Source: Gordonia sp. ABSL11-1
Lineage (GTDB): Bacteria; Actinomycetota; Actinomycetes; Mycobacteriales; Mycobacteriaceae
Assembly (NCBI RefSeq): GCF_030315685.1
Contig: NZ_JASXSI010000012.1
Span: 62,001-126,000 of the forward strand
Direction of reading: 5' to 3'
DNA: 64,000 nt
Shown here: piece by piece, positions 29,535 through 37,689 of the stretch
How the letters are laid out: the number at the start of each line of letters is the position of its first letter
Position numbering within the stretch: the first letter of the stretch is position 1
Position numbers and translations under genes: made by a program
Notes under the pieces: generated by a model
The model's input: only the letters and a program-made list of their open reading frames with translations
What the model was told of the DNA's origin: nothing
Database searches by the model: none

Positions 29535-30485
29535 TCACGCCGCCGAGATCAGCCGGCTCAACTCGGTCAGCCATGGGATCGCGACGGCTGTCGTCGGGAC
29601 GACGAGGATGGCCGCCGCCCCTGTGTAGGCCAGGATCGCGATCAGTCTGGTGGGCCGTTCGTCGCGGAGTCGGTGCACACGGGCGAGGGTGGTCGGTCCT
29701 CCCACGGCCATCGCGCCCCGTGGTGCGACGGCGTCGGCACATGCGACGAGCGCACGCCCGAGGGTCGTCGGTGCGGTCGCACGGACGGCCTGGTCGTCGG
29801 CGAGGGCCTCGACCAGCAGCTCCACCGCGCCCAGCGCGGAACTGCTCCGGACGAATCGCGGGAACGCCTCGTGGAAGGCGATGAAAGCCTCGAGGACCAG
29901 GTCATGACGTGCACGCAGGTGTGCACGTTCGTGGGCGAGTACAGCGGTCAACTCGTCGCGCGACAACCGGGCCACGACGCCCTCGCTGACGACCACCCGC
30001 TGGCGCAGGCCGGGCAGGCAGTAGGCGAGCGGCTGCTCGACGTCGATCATGCGCACGTCACTCGCGAACAGCGGGTGCGTCGCGTCGCTGCGGTCACAGC
30101 GATCGAGGATGTCGATGAGTTGCCGGTGTGCGTAGCGCCGGGCGCGGGTGCGGACACCGACGCGGATGACGGTGTACATGAGTCGTGCGCCGACCAGGAG
30201 GGTGAGCGCGAACACGCCGACGAGCGCCAGCCACACGGGCAGGCCGAGTCGCTCGATCTCATGCAGCGGGTTGGTGGTCGGCGTCCCGTCCGCTCCGGGG
30301 GCGAGCAGGTTCGCGGCGATGGCGAGACCGCAACTGAAGGCGGAGAGAACCCCGGCGAGGGCGATCGCCTGCCACAGCGTCATCGCTGCCCGTGGAGCTT
30401 TGATCGGCCAGGACGCGCGGGACAAGGCCTCTGCGGCAGGACCGACCAGTACCAGGGTCAGGATGCCGAAGAAGAGCGCGGTCAT
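29535..30485 (-). CDS. M56-family membrane metallopeptidase (BlaR1/Rv1845c-like)
   Basis: The 316-residue protein has transmembrane helices near the start, at about residues 38-60 and 84-106, and at the C-terminus. Between them lies a zinc-protease domain with HERAH (residues 185-189) in the motif LAHERAHLRARHD. It lacks the penicillin-binding sensor domain of staphylococcal BlaR1. The neighbouring gene encodes a BlaI-type repressor, so the protease probably inactivates the repressor in response to a wall or respiratory signal, as proposed for Rv1845c. The genes are on the same strand with the repressor first, 71 bases apart. Confidence 0.88.
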   Translation of the reverse strand: MTALFFGILTLVLVGPAAEALSRASWPIKAPRAAMTLWQAIALAGVLSAFSCGLAIAANLLAPGADGTPTTNPLHEIERLGLPVWLALVGVFALTLLVGARLMYTVIRVGVRTRARRYAHRQLIDILDRCDRSDATHPLFASDVRMIDVEQPLAYCLPGLRQRVVVSEGVVARLSRDELTAVLAHERAHLRARHDLVLEAFIAFHEAFPRFVRSSSALGAVELLVEALADDQAVRATAPTTLGRALVACADAVAPRGAMAVGGPTTLARVHRLRDERPTRLIAILAYTGAAAILVVPTTAVAIPWLTELSRLISAA

Positions 30486-30556
30486 CGAAACTGTCCTTGC
30501 GGTGGGCTGTGTGTGGGCGCTGGGGTGGAGACGCTTGGGAGTCGTGTGGGGCGAAT

Positions 30557-30955
30557 CTATCCTGTCTCGCCCGTTCCCCGGGCGGCTTCGAGTTCATCGA
30601 GCGCGTGGCGCAGCGCGGCGGCCTCGTCGGCGCCGACCCTCCCGACGAAGGACACGAGGGCGGCGTGCCGCGAGCCCGGCGCGTCCGCCTCGCTGAGCGC
30701 GTCGACCATGAGGCTGGCGACGAGGTCTTCCCGCGGGTGCGTCGGCACGTACTTGTGCGCGCGGTCGTCGCGGATCTGGGTCACGAGATTCTTCTTCGCC
30801 AGACGCTGCAGGACGGTCATCACCGTCGTGTAGGCCAGCGACCGGTCGCGCGAGAGGTTCTCGTGGACCTGTCGCACCGTCTGGGGCGTCGGACTCTCCC
30901 ACAACGTGTCCATCACAGCGCGTTCGAGGTCGCCCAGCCCGTTCATTCTTCGCAT
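30557..30955 (-). CDS. blaI: BlaI/MecI-family repressor
   Basis: The 132-residue protein has the winged-helix domain of the BlaI/MecI/CopY family: LGDLERAVMDTLWESPTPQTVRQVHENL, then AYTTVMTVLQRLAKKNLVTQI, and a C-terminal dimerisation helix. The sequence closely resembles M. tuberculosis Rv1846c, a repressor linked to beta-lactamase and ATP synthase genes. The ATG at 30955 follows GGAAG; a second ATG at 30946 is also possible. It is divergent from the small-RNA gene and lies upstream of the M56 protease gene. No clear TACA/TGTA-type BlaI operator was found in the 80 bases upstream. Confidence 0.92.
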   Translation of the reverse strand: MRRMNGLGDLERAVMDTLWESPTPQTVRQVHENLSRDRSLAYTTVMTVLQRLAKKNLVTQIRDDRAHKYVPTHPREDLVASLMVDALSEADAPGSRHAALVSFVGRVGADEAAALRHALDELEAARGTGETG

Positions 30956-31036
30956 TTTACTTCCGCTTCTCCTGCTCGCACATCTCGCCTGCACTTCGTG
31001 TTCCCGGCCTGTTCACGTCGCTTTTTGACAACCCCC

Positions 31037-31066
31037 TTGACAATGTTGGTAAGGCTACCCTACATT
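31037..31066 (+). promoter_or_regulatory. Promoter with IdeR/DtxR-like iron box for the small RNA
   Basis: TTGACA at 31037-31042 and TACATT at 31061-31066, 18 bases apart, form a promoter. The spacer and -10 carry a 19-base site (31045-31063, GTTGGTAAGGCTACCCTAC) matching 14 of 19 positions of the DtxR/IdeR consensus as I recall it. Binding there would block RNA polymerase, so the RNA would be made when iron is scarce. Confidence 0.65.
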
Positions 31067-31071
31067 GAGAG

Positions 31072-31165
31072 TCACGTCGGACCGAGCGAGAGTCCTGAGG
31101 GCTGCAGAGACCCCCGGTCCACGCCGCGATAGGCCCCATGCTGCTAACGCAGCGTGGGGCCTATC
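31072..31165 (+). ncRNA. mrsI: MrsI-like iron-sparing small RNA
   Basis: Between blaI and the thioesterase gene lies a promoter followed by about 95 bases with no open frame that has a ribosome-binding site. A first hairpin pairs GGACCG (31079-31084) with CGGTCC (31115-31120), and its loop holds GAGAGTCCTGAGGGC. The end is a strong hairpin at 31128-31165. In M. tuberculosis the IdeR-controlled sRNA MrsI (ncRv11846), which lowers expression of iron-using proteins, is encoded at the same place, next to Rv1846c. The assignment rests on synteny, the iron-box-like promoter and the architecture. I could not compare the primary sequence with MrsI. Confidence 0.68.
31128..31165 (+). terminator. Intrinsic-terminator-like hairpin of the small RNA
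   Basis: The arms GATAGGCCCCATGCTGC and GCAGCGTGGGGCCTATC pair over 17 bases with one G-U pair around a TAAC loop. The following bases (GGTTCCTC) are only weakly U-rich, as is usual for actinobacterial terminators. It would end the small RNA before the thioesterase gene. Confidence 0.7.
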
Positions 31166-31268
31166 GGTTCCTCGGGGAAGGTTTGTGCGCAGCGAGCGCG
31201 GATTCCCGGACAGTTGTACCGAGGCCCTTGTCGCGCCCCGGCGGGACAGTCGTGACAATCTCGTGGGT

Positions 31269-31727
31269 ATGACCGTTGAGAACGAACAGTTGATCAAGGA
31301 GACCTTCGGCCGGGGCTTCGACAACGCACTCGGACTGCGTCTGCTCGAAGTCGGCGAAGACCGGGTGGTGGCCACCTTGGAGCTGTCGGCGACACACCAT
31401 CAGCCGTTCGGCATCGTGCACGGCGGTGTCTACTGCGCGATCGCCGAGAGCACCGCGAGCATCAGCGCGTTCACCTGGCTCCAGGCCACCGGGATCGGCG
31501 GCACCGCGGTCGGGGTCAACAACAACACCGACTTCATCAAGTCGGTCAGTACGGGCACGATCACGGTCACGACCTCACCGGTGCACCGCGGCCGCAGGCA
31601 ACAACTCTGGCGGGTGGCCATCACCGACGCCGACGACCGTCTGATCGCTTCCTCACAAGTGCGGCTGCAGAACATCGAACTGCCCGAGGGGGCCGGGTTG
31701 CCGACCGCCCCGACATCGGGCGCATGA
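31269..31727 (+). CDS. PaaI-type hotdog-fold thioesterase (Rv1847-like)
   Basis: The 152-residue protein has the acyl-CoA thioesterase hotdog fold with the HGGVYCAIAESTAS active-site helix preceded by HHQPFGIV, and the NNNTDFIKSV strand. It resembles the DUF4442/PaaI group; Rv1847 stands at the same place in M. tuberculosis. Substrate is unknown. The ATG at 31269 was chosen since the longer frame covers the small-RNA terminator. The stop overlaps the ATG of the next gene by four bases (ATGA), so the two are translationally coupled. Confidence 0.87.
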   Translation: MTVENEQLIKETFGRGFDNALGLRLLEVGEDRVVATLELSATHHQPFGIVHGGVYCAIAESTASISAFTWLQATGIGGTAVGVNNNTDFIKSVSTGTITVTTSPVHRGRRQQLWRVAITDADDRLIASSQVRLQNIELPEGAGLPTAPTSGA

Positions 31728-32971
31728 CGATCCGCGCGATCTCCGACGACGAGCGCTCCCGTCTCGACGAGCTTCTCGCACCGGTCGATGCGGATCTGGC
31801 CGTGCACTTCCCGGGCGATCGCGCCGCAGGTCAGCCGGTGCACACCGCGTACGTGAGTGCCGCCGACATCGCGGTCGACACCCCGGCTATCTGGGGCGAG
31901 AGCGCCCTCGCCGTCGCCGACTCGGCCGCCGATGTCCTGGCCGAACTGGCGGGCGGGGATGCGACCGTCGTCGACCTCGCGCGAGCCCGATTGCGGGACA
32001 ACCCGATCGACGATCTGCGGATCGACCTCGAGGACGGCTACGGATGGCGTGACGACGACGTGGAGGACGCTCACGCGCGTCGGGCCGGTGAGGTGCTGGC
32101 GGCGTGGACCGGGCGGCGACCGCACGCCCCGCGTTGCGCCGGTGTCCGGGCCAAGGGCCTCGGTGAGCGTGAACGGGCACGGGGTCTGCGCACCCTGGAG
32201 CTGGTCCTCGACGCGGCCGGCGGCGTTCCCGACGGCTTCGTGTTCACGGTGCCGAAGCTGCGCGACATCCGACAGGTCGATGCGGTCAACCATCTGTGTG
32301 GCGCGTTCGAGCGCGCGCACGGTCTCGACGAGGGAGCCCTGCGGTACGAGTTGCAGGTCGAGATCCCGCAGGCGGTGCTGGGTCCGGACGGACGTGCGAC
32401 CGTCGCCGAGGCGATCCATCGCGGACGCCCGCGCCTGTCCGGATTGCACTACGGCACATACGATTACAGCGCCGCTTGCGGAATCGTCTCGGCGCAGCAG
32501 TCGTTGGCCCACCCAGTGGCCGACCACGCCAAGGCCACGATGCAGGCCGCAGCGGCGCAGACCGGTGTGTGGGTGAGCGACGGTTCGACGCAGGTCGTCC
32601 CGGTCGGTTCCGCCGACCAGGTCGCCTCGGCCCTCCGGCGGCACCACGCGCTCGTGATCCGCTCGCTGGAGCGGGGAATCTATCAGGGCTGGGACATGCA
32701 TCCTGGGCATCTGGTGACCCGGTGGTCGGCGGTGATCGGGTTCTTCCGGTCCGCCATGCCGACGGCGGCGCAGCGGCTCCAGTCGTACTTCGACCGCCGC
32801 AGCGGTGATGTCGTCGACGAGCCCGCGACGGCGATGTCCCTGGCGCTGGTGCTCGACCGCGGTCTCGCCGCGGGTGCGTTCACCGCGCAGGAGGTCGTCG
32901 GCGTCGCGCCGCTGTGCACCGCCGGCCGGCTGGGCGAGCTGCGAGCGGCGGCCGGGGGTCTGCGCGCTTGA
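31724..32971 (+). CDS. HpcH/HpaI aldolase-lyase family protein (DUF6986 type)
   Basis: The 415-residue protein resembles the citrate-lyase beta-like TIM-barrel family: LRIDLEDGYGWRDDDVED carries the metal-binding acidic residues, ELQVEIPQAVLG and LSGLHYGTYDYSAACGI are later barrel strands, and GWDMHPGHLVTRW closes the active site. I believe it belongs to the DUF6986 group, often found near purine- or allantoin-degradation genes in actinobacteria. Here it is coupled to a thioesterase and lies 118 bases upstream of urease, which supports a nitrogen-scavenging link. The reaction is not known; a C-C lyase on a CoA ester or an oxo-acid is likely. Confidence 0.75.
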   Translation: MTIRAISDDERSRLDELLAPVDADLAVHFPGDRAAGQPVHTAYVSAADIAVDTPAIWGESALAVADSAADVLAELAGGDATVVDLARARLRDNPIDDLRIDLEDGYGWRDDDVEDAHARRAGEVLAAWTGRRPHAPRCAGVRAKGLGERERARGLRTLELVLDAAGGVPDGFVFTVPKLRDIRQVDAVNHLCGAFERAHGLDEGALRYELQVEIPQAVLGPDGRATVAEAIHRGRPRLSGLHYGTYDYSAACGIVSAQQSLAHPVADHAKATMQAAAAQTGVWVSDGSTQVVPVGSADQVASALRRHHALVIRSLERGIYQGWDMHPGHLVTRWSAVIGFFRSAMPTAAQRLQSYFDRRSGDVVDEPATAMSLALVLDRGLAAGAFTAQEVVGVAPLCTAGRLGELRAAAGGLRA

Positions 32972-33088
32972 CGCGCCGCCCCGACGGTGGCGTGGCACTA
33001 TGTCCCTACGACAGCGCCGGGTCAGGGTGCGCGTCGTCCCGGATGGATACCGGCGTGAACCGGATCCGTGTCGCTAGGAGAGTATCTG

Positions 33089-33391
33089 GTGCGTCTGTCA
33101 CCGCATGAACAGGAGCGGTTGCTCATTTCCTATGCCGCAGAGCTGGCGCGACGTCGGCAGGGCCGCGGCCTGAGGCTCAATCACCCCGAGGCGGTCGCCG
33201 TCATCACCGACCACGTGCTCGAAGGGGCCCGGGACGGACGGTCGGTCGCGGAGCTGATGTCCTCGGGGCGTGAGGTTCTCGGTCGCGACGAGGTCATGGA
33301 CGGTGTGCCGGAGATGCTGCACGACGTGCAGGTCGAGGCGACGTTCCCGGACGGTACCAAGCTGGTCACCGTGCACAATCCGATCGACTAG
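33089..33391 (+). CDS. ureA: Urease subunit gamma
   Basis: The 100-residue small subunit starts at GTG with [20 protein letters not shown] and ends in [10 protein letters not shown], the usual ends of UreA. AGGAG lies eight bases upstream of the GTG; the next in-frame upstream codon would add seven residues not found in the family. UreA, UreB and UreC assemble into the nickel enzyme that hydrolyses urea to ammonia and carbamate. It is the first gene of the urease operon. No GlnR- or AmtR-type site was convincing in the upstream 118 bases. Confidence 0.97.
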   Translation: MRLSPHEQERLLISYAAELARRRQGRGLRLNHPEAVAVITDHVLEGARDGRSVAELMSSGREVLGRDEVMDGVPEMLHDVQVEATFPDGTKLVTVHNPID

Positions 33392-33407
33392 CCGGCGGAG
33401 GTCATCG

Positions 33408-33737
33408 ATGTCGAGAACACAGCCGCCGGTCGTGCCCGGGGAGATCTTCCCCGCCGCAGGCACGATCGAGCTGAACGACGGCGCAGACGTGATCACGCTC
33501 GCCGTGGTCAACACCGGGGACCGGCCGGTGCAGGTGGGCAGTCACGTCCATTTCCCGCAATCCAACCGCGCGTTGGACTTCGACCGGTCGGCGGCGCGCG
33601 GCCGTCGCCTCGACATCCCTGCGGGAACCGCCGTCCGGTTCGAGCCGGGCATCGAGATGACAGTCTCGCTCGTCCCGCTGGGCGGAACACGCGAGGTCCA
33701 CGGCATCTCGCTCGACGCACCGGGAAGGCTCGACTGA
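33408..33737 (+). CDS. ureB: Urease subunit beta
   Basis: The 109-residue subunit has the core [39 protein letters not shown] and the [15 protein letters not shown] segment, followed by [12 protein letters not shown]. It supports the UreC active-site structure but holds no catalytic residue. GGAGG lies before the ATG at 33408. The stop and the ureC start overlap (TGATG), so the two are translationally coupled. It is separate from ureA, as in most bacteria. Confidence 0.96.
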   Translation: MSRTQPPVVPGEIFPAAGTIELNDGADVITLAVVNTGDRPVQVGSHVHFPQSNRALDFDRSAARGRRLDIPAGTAVRFEPGIEMTVSLVPLGGTREVHGISLDAPGRLD

Positions 33738-35458
33738 TGGCGACGCTGGGACGTGACAGGTACGCGCAACTGTTCGGGCCGACGGTCGGCGACCGGATCC
33801 GGTTGGCGGACACCGATCTGCTGATCGAGGTCACCGAGGATCGGTGCGGTGGACCGGGACTCGCCGGCGACGAGGCGGTGTTCGGCGGCGGCAAGGTGAT
33901 CCGGGAATCGATGGGTCAGAGCCGGGCCACCCGTGCCGACGGGGCGCCGGACACCGTGATCACCGGCGTGGTCGTCCTCGACCACTGGGGGATCATCAAG
34001 GCGGACATCGGTATTCGTGACGGCCGGATCACCGCGATGGGCAAGGCGGGCAATCCGGACACCATGGACGGGGTACACCCCGACCTCGTGATCGGGCCGT
34101 CGACTGAGATCATCGCGGGCAACGGGAAGATCCTCACCGCGGGTGGGATCGACTGCCACGTCCACTTCATCTGCCCGCAGATCATGGACGAGGCGCTCGG
34201 GAACGGCATCACCACCCTCATCGGGGGCGGGACCGGACCGGCCGAGGGCAGCAAGGCGACCACGGTGACCCCGGGCGCGTGGCACCTGCGCTCGATCCTG
34301 GCGGCCACCGACCACTGGCCGATGAACATCGCACTGCTGGGCAAGGGCAACACGGTCTCCGCCGCGGCCATGCATGAGCAGATCCGCGCCGGCGCATCGG
34401 GTTTCAAACTGCATGAGGACTGGGGGAGTACCCCCGCCGCGATCGACGCGTGTCTGCGCGTCGCCGACGAGACCGGCGTTCAGGTGGCGTTGCACTCGGA
34501 CACCCTCAACGAGGCCGGGTTCGTCGAACAGACGATCGGTGCCATCGCGGGTCGTAGCATCCACGCGTACCACACCGAGGGCGCCGGAGGCGGACACGCG
34601 CCCGACATCATGACCGTGGCCTCGCATCCCAACGTGCTGCCGAGTTCGACCAACCCGACCAGGCCGCACACGGTCAACACCCTCGACGAGCACCTCGACA
34701 TGCTCATGGTCTGTCACCATCTGAACCCGACCGTGCCCGAAGACCTGGCGTTCGCCGAGAGCCGCATCCGTCCGTCGACGATCGCCGCCGAGGACCTGCT
34801 CCACGATCTGGGTGCGATCTCGATGATCGGTTCGGACTCGCAGGCGATGGGTCGGATCGGGGAGGTGGTGCTGCGGACCTGGCAGACCGCGCACGTCCTC
34901 AAGGTCAAACGAGGTCCGCTCCCCGGCGACGGTGTCGCCGACAACACGCGCGCACGACGCTACATCGCGAAGTACACGATCTGTCCGGCGATCGCGCACG
35001 GTTTCGATGACGAGATCGGGTCGATCGAGACCGGCAAACTCGCCGACCTCGTCTTGTGGGATCCGGCGTTCTTCGGTGTCCGGCCGGATCTGGTGATCAA
35101 GGGCGGTGCCATCGCGTGGGCCGCGATGGGTGACGCCAATGCCAGCATTCCCACCCCGCAGCCGGTATTGCCGCGACCGATGTTCGGCGCCGCCCCGAAG
35201 ACCGCGGCTGCGACCTCGATCAGCTTCGTCGCACAGGGTGGGATCGACGCGGGCCTCGAGGAGACACTCGGACTCGATCGCCGTCTCGTCGCGGTGCGCA
35301 ACACCCGCGGGATCGGCAAAGCCGACATGATCAACAACTCCGCCACCCCGGACATCACCGTCGAGCCCGACACGTTCACCGTCCGGGTCGACGGCGAGGT
35401 CTGGGACAGCGAGCCCGTCTCCGAACTGCCGATGGCGCAACGGTACTTCCTCTTCTGA
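33737..35458 (+). CDS. ureC: Urease subunit alpha (catalytic)
   Basis: The 573-residue catalytic subunit contains the metal-binding HVHF motif, the lysine to be carbamylated in GFKLHEDWG (about residue 220), the histidines of [12 protein letters not shown] and [15 protein letters not shown], and the flap cysteine in MVCHHLNPT. All residues expected for the di-nickel centre are seen. It ends with the typical AQRYFLF. Length fits UreC (about 570). It needs the accessory proteins UreF, UreG and UreD, which follow immediately in the operon. Confidence 0.98.
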   Translation: MATLGRDRYAQLFGPTVGDRIRLADTDLLIEVTEDRCGGPGLAGDEAVFGGGKVIRESMGQSRATRADGAPDTVITGVVVLDHWGIIKADIGIRDGRITAMGKAGNPDTMDGVHPDLVIGPSTEIIAGNGKILTAGGIDCHVHFICPQIMDEALGNGITTLIGGGTGPAEGSKATTVTPGAWHLRSILAATDHWPMNIALLGKGNTVSAAAMHEQIRAGASGFKLHEDWGSTPAAIDACLRVADETGVQVALHSDTLNEAGFVEQTIGAIAGRSIHAYHTEGAGGGHAPDIMTVASHPNVLPSSTNPTRPHTVNTLDEHLDMLMVCHHLNPTVPEDLAFAESRIRPSTIAAEDLLHDLGAISMIGSDSQAMGRIGEVVLRTWQTAHVLKVKRGPLPGDGVADNTRARRYIAKYTICPAIAHGFDDEIGSIETGKLADLVLWDPAFFGVRPDLVIKGGAIAWAAMGDANASIPTPQPVLPRPMFGAAPKTAAATSISFVAQGGIDAGLEETLGLDRRLVAVRNTRGIGKADMINNSATPDITVEPDTFTVRVDGEVWDSEPVSELPMAQRYFLF

Positions 35459-35485
35459 AGATGTCACGTCGACACCGGAGACCAC

Positions 35486-36142
35486 ATGGATTCCCTGACT
35501 GATTCCCGATCGCAGCTAGCGATGATGCTTACGCTGGCCGACTCTCGTCTGCCCGTCGGCGGACACGTCCACTCCGGAGGGGTGGAGCAGGCGGTCGCCG
35601 ACCGCATCATCGTGGACGCCGATTCCCTGTCGGTCTTCCTCCGGCGCCGGGTGCTCACCACCGGCCTGGTCGCCGCCTCGATTGCCGCGGCCGTCGCTGA
35701 TGGCACACTCGATGTGCCTGCCGCTCAGTGCGAGACCGATGCACGCACCCCGTCGGCGGCAGCGCGCCGGGCGTCGTTGGCGCAGGGGAGGGGAATGCTG
35801 CGACTCGCGCGGCGACTGTGGCAGCATGCCGAGTGGGACGAGCATGTGCCCAGAACGCATCAGCCGGTCATCACGGGTGCGGTCGGTCGTGTCTGCCGAC
35901 TGTCCGGGTTCCACACCGCGCTCATCCTCGCCTACACCACGATGAGCGGCGCGGCGACGGCGGGCCAGCGGCTCCTGGCACTCGATCCGGCCGACGTGGC
36001 CGTGGTCATCGCGGACTTGGGCGTCGAATGTGAACGGGTCGCCGCAGCCGCCGCGGTGGGGCTCGCCGACCTGTCGGATCCCACCTTCGACGTCTTCGCC
36101 GAGCGACACGAACGACGAGAGATGCCCTTGTTCATGTCCTGA
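35486..36142 (+). CDS. ureF: Urease accessory protein UreF
   Basis: The 218-residue helical protein starts with LTLADSRLPVGGHVHSGGVEQA, the characteristic UreF N-terminal segment, and continues to a LADLSDPTFDVFAERHE end. With UreD and UreG it builds the complex that loads nickel and CO2 onto apo-urease; UreF acts as GTPase gatekeeper. The gene order ureC-F-G-D without ureE agrees with mycobacteria. The gap to ureG is 117 bases, longer than the others in the operon, but no promoter or terminator is obvious in it. Confidence 0.93.
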   Translation: MDSLTDSRSQLAMMLTLADSRLPVGGHVHSGGVEQAVADRIIVDADSLSVFLRRRVLTTGLVAASIAAAVADGTLDVPAAQCETDARTPSAAARRASLAQGRGMLRLARRLWQHAEWDEHVPRTHQPVITGAVGRVCRLSGFHTALILAYTTMSGAATAGQRLLALDPADVAVVIADLGVECERVAAAAAVGLADLSDPTFDVFAERHERREMPLFMS

Positions 36143-36259
36143 CCACCTACGATCCGTGTGCGTTGTCGTGACACGTCCTGTCCGGCAGGCGAACCCGGCG
36201 CAGACGCCCCAATCCATTTCGCGCAGCCCGACTGCAACCCACCCGAGAGGACGCACCGC

Positions 36260-36946
36260 ATGCCCCCGCACCTGATCGACGGACAACCCCACGGCCATGA
36301 CCACGGGCGCCCGCGCCGACGCCGGGAGCCGGGTGAGGCCCTGCGCATCGGAATCGGTGGACCCGTCGGATCCGGCAAGACCGCGCTCGTCGCCGCACTG
36401 TGCCGACAACTGCGCGACGAACTGTCGGTGGCGGTGTTGACCAACGACATCTACACCACCGAGGACGCCGACTTCCTCCGCAGGCATGCGGTGCTGCCCG
36501 ACGAGCGGATCACGGCCGTGCAGACCGGCGGATGCCCGCACACCGCGATCCGTGACGACATCACCGCGAACCTCGACGCGATCGACGACCTCGTGGCCGG
36601 GAACCCGCCGCTGGATCTCATCCTCGTCGAATCCGGCGGGGACAATCTCACCGCGACGTTCTCGACCGGGCTGATCGACGTGCAGATCTTCGTGATCGAC
36701 GTCGCCGGCGGCGACAAGGTGCCGCGCAAGGGCGGGCCGGGTGTGACCTACTCGGACCTGCTGGTGATCAACAAGACGGACCTGGCCGAGCAGGTCCACG
36801 CCGACCTCGAGATCATGCGGACCGATGCCGAGCGGGTTCGCGAGGGCCGTCCGACGGCGATGATCTCGCTCAATGACGATCCGGCCGCGACCGACGTGCT
36901 CTCCTGGGTGCGTCGACAGCTGGCCGAGGTCGCGGTCGTCGGCTGA
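36260..36946 (+). CDS. ureG: Urease accessory GTPase UreG
   Basis: The 228-residue SIMIBI-class GTPase has P-loop GPVGSGKT (residues 34-41), [15 protein letters not shown], the CPH nickel motif in [14 protein letters not shown] and [17 protein letters not shown], with NKTDLAE as base-recognition motif. The start has a histidine-containing HGHDHG segment (about residues 11-16), which may help to bind nickel in the absence of a UreE. The ATG at 36260 is preceded by GAGAGG. ureD follows after five bases. Confidence 0.96.
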   Translation: MPPHLIDGQPHGHDHGRPRRRREPGEALRIGIGGPVGSGKTALVAALCRQLRDELSVAVLTNDIYTTEDADFLRRHAVLPDERITAVQTGGCPHTAIRDDITANLDAIDDLVAGNPPLDLILVESGGDNLTATFSTGLIDVQIFVIDVAGGDKVPRKGGPGVTYSDLLVINKTDLAEQVHADLEIMRTDAERVREGRPTAMISLNDDPAATDVLSWVRRQLAEVAVVG

Positions 36947-36951
36947 GGACG

Positions 36952-37665
36952 GTGCACACCGAGATCGCGATCGTCGCCCGTGCGGGCCGCTCGCCGCGGG
37001 TGATCGCATCGGGCGGACTGGCCGTGCGGCAGACAGGGATCGACACCGTTCACCTCATCAGCACCGCGGCCACGCCGCTCGGCGGGGACACGATCCATAT
37101 GCGGGTTGTCGTCGAGGCGGGCGCGTCGCTGCACGTGGAGACCGTCGCAGCGACCCTTGCGCTGCCTGCCCGGCATCGCATCGACTCGACGATGACGTGG
37201 ACGATCGAGGTGGCCGACAACGCGCGGCTGTTCCTGAATCCCCAGCCTACGGTCGTCGCCGCCGGCGCGGATCACCGCACGGTGACCAGCGTCGCCGCCG
37301 CCGCGACATCGACCGTCATCGTCGCCGAACACGCCCAACTGGGTCGTCTGGAGGAGACACCGGACAACGCGTCCCGGGCCCGCTGGCGTGGGTCGTTGCG
37401 GCTCGACGTCGGCGACGCACCGATCCTGCGACATCAGCTCGCCCTGGGCGGTCCCGACAGCAGCGGGCACCGCGCGGTCAGCAGCGTCCTGCGCTACCCG
37501 GACGAGCGTCCCGGGGATGTCTCACCACACGCGTATGCCGCCCGGCTGGAGCTCCCACGGCCTGCAGGTGTCGTCGGCGCGACGCTCACCAGCGGCCTCG
37601 CGTCGTCGGCGCGGGCGGCGCGCCTCCTGTGTGACGAACTCGATCTCGCGCCGACCGCCGTCTGA
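36952..37665 (+). CDS. ureD: Urease accessory protein UreD
   Basis: The 237-residue protein has the UreD/UreH beta-helical pattern, such as GGDTIHMRVVVEAGASLHVETVA and the later RARWRGSLRLDVGDAPILRHQL. It is the platform for UreF and UreG on apo-urease. The start is GTG at 36952, five bases after ureG. It is divergent in position from the usual first-gene placement in enterobacteria but matches the mycobacterial order, where ureD is last. ndh converges with only 24 bases between the stops. Confidence 0.87.
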   Translation: MHTEIAIVARAGRSPRVIASGGLAVRQTGIDTVHLISTAATPLGGDTIHMRVVVEAGASLHVETVAATLALPARHRIDSTMTWTIEVADNARLFLNPQPTVVAAGADHRTVTSVAAAATSTVIVAEHAQLGRLEETPDNASRARWRGSLRLDVGDAPILRHQLALGGPDSSGHRAVSSVLRYPDERPGDVSPHAYAARLELPRPAGVVGATLTSGLASSARAARLLCDELDLAPTAV

Positions 37666-37689
37666 CGGCCGGCGCTTCGACGGATCGCC

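Noticed and set aside
30956..31036. BlaI operator upstream of blaI
   Set aside because: No TACA-N-TGTA-type dyad was found in the divergent region.
32972..33088. AmtR- or GlnR-type nitrogen-control box before ureA
   Set aside because: A CTAT-N6-type half site is present around 33000, but the other half is poor, and no GlnR pattern is seen.
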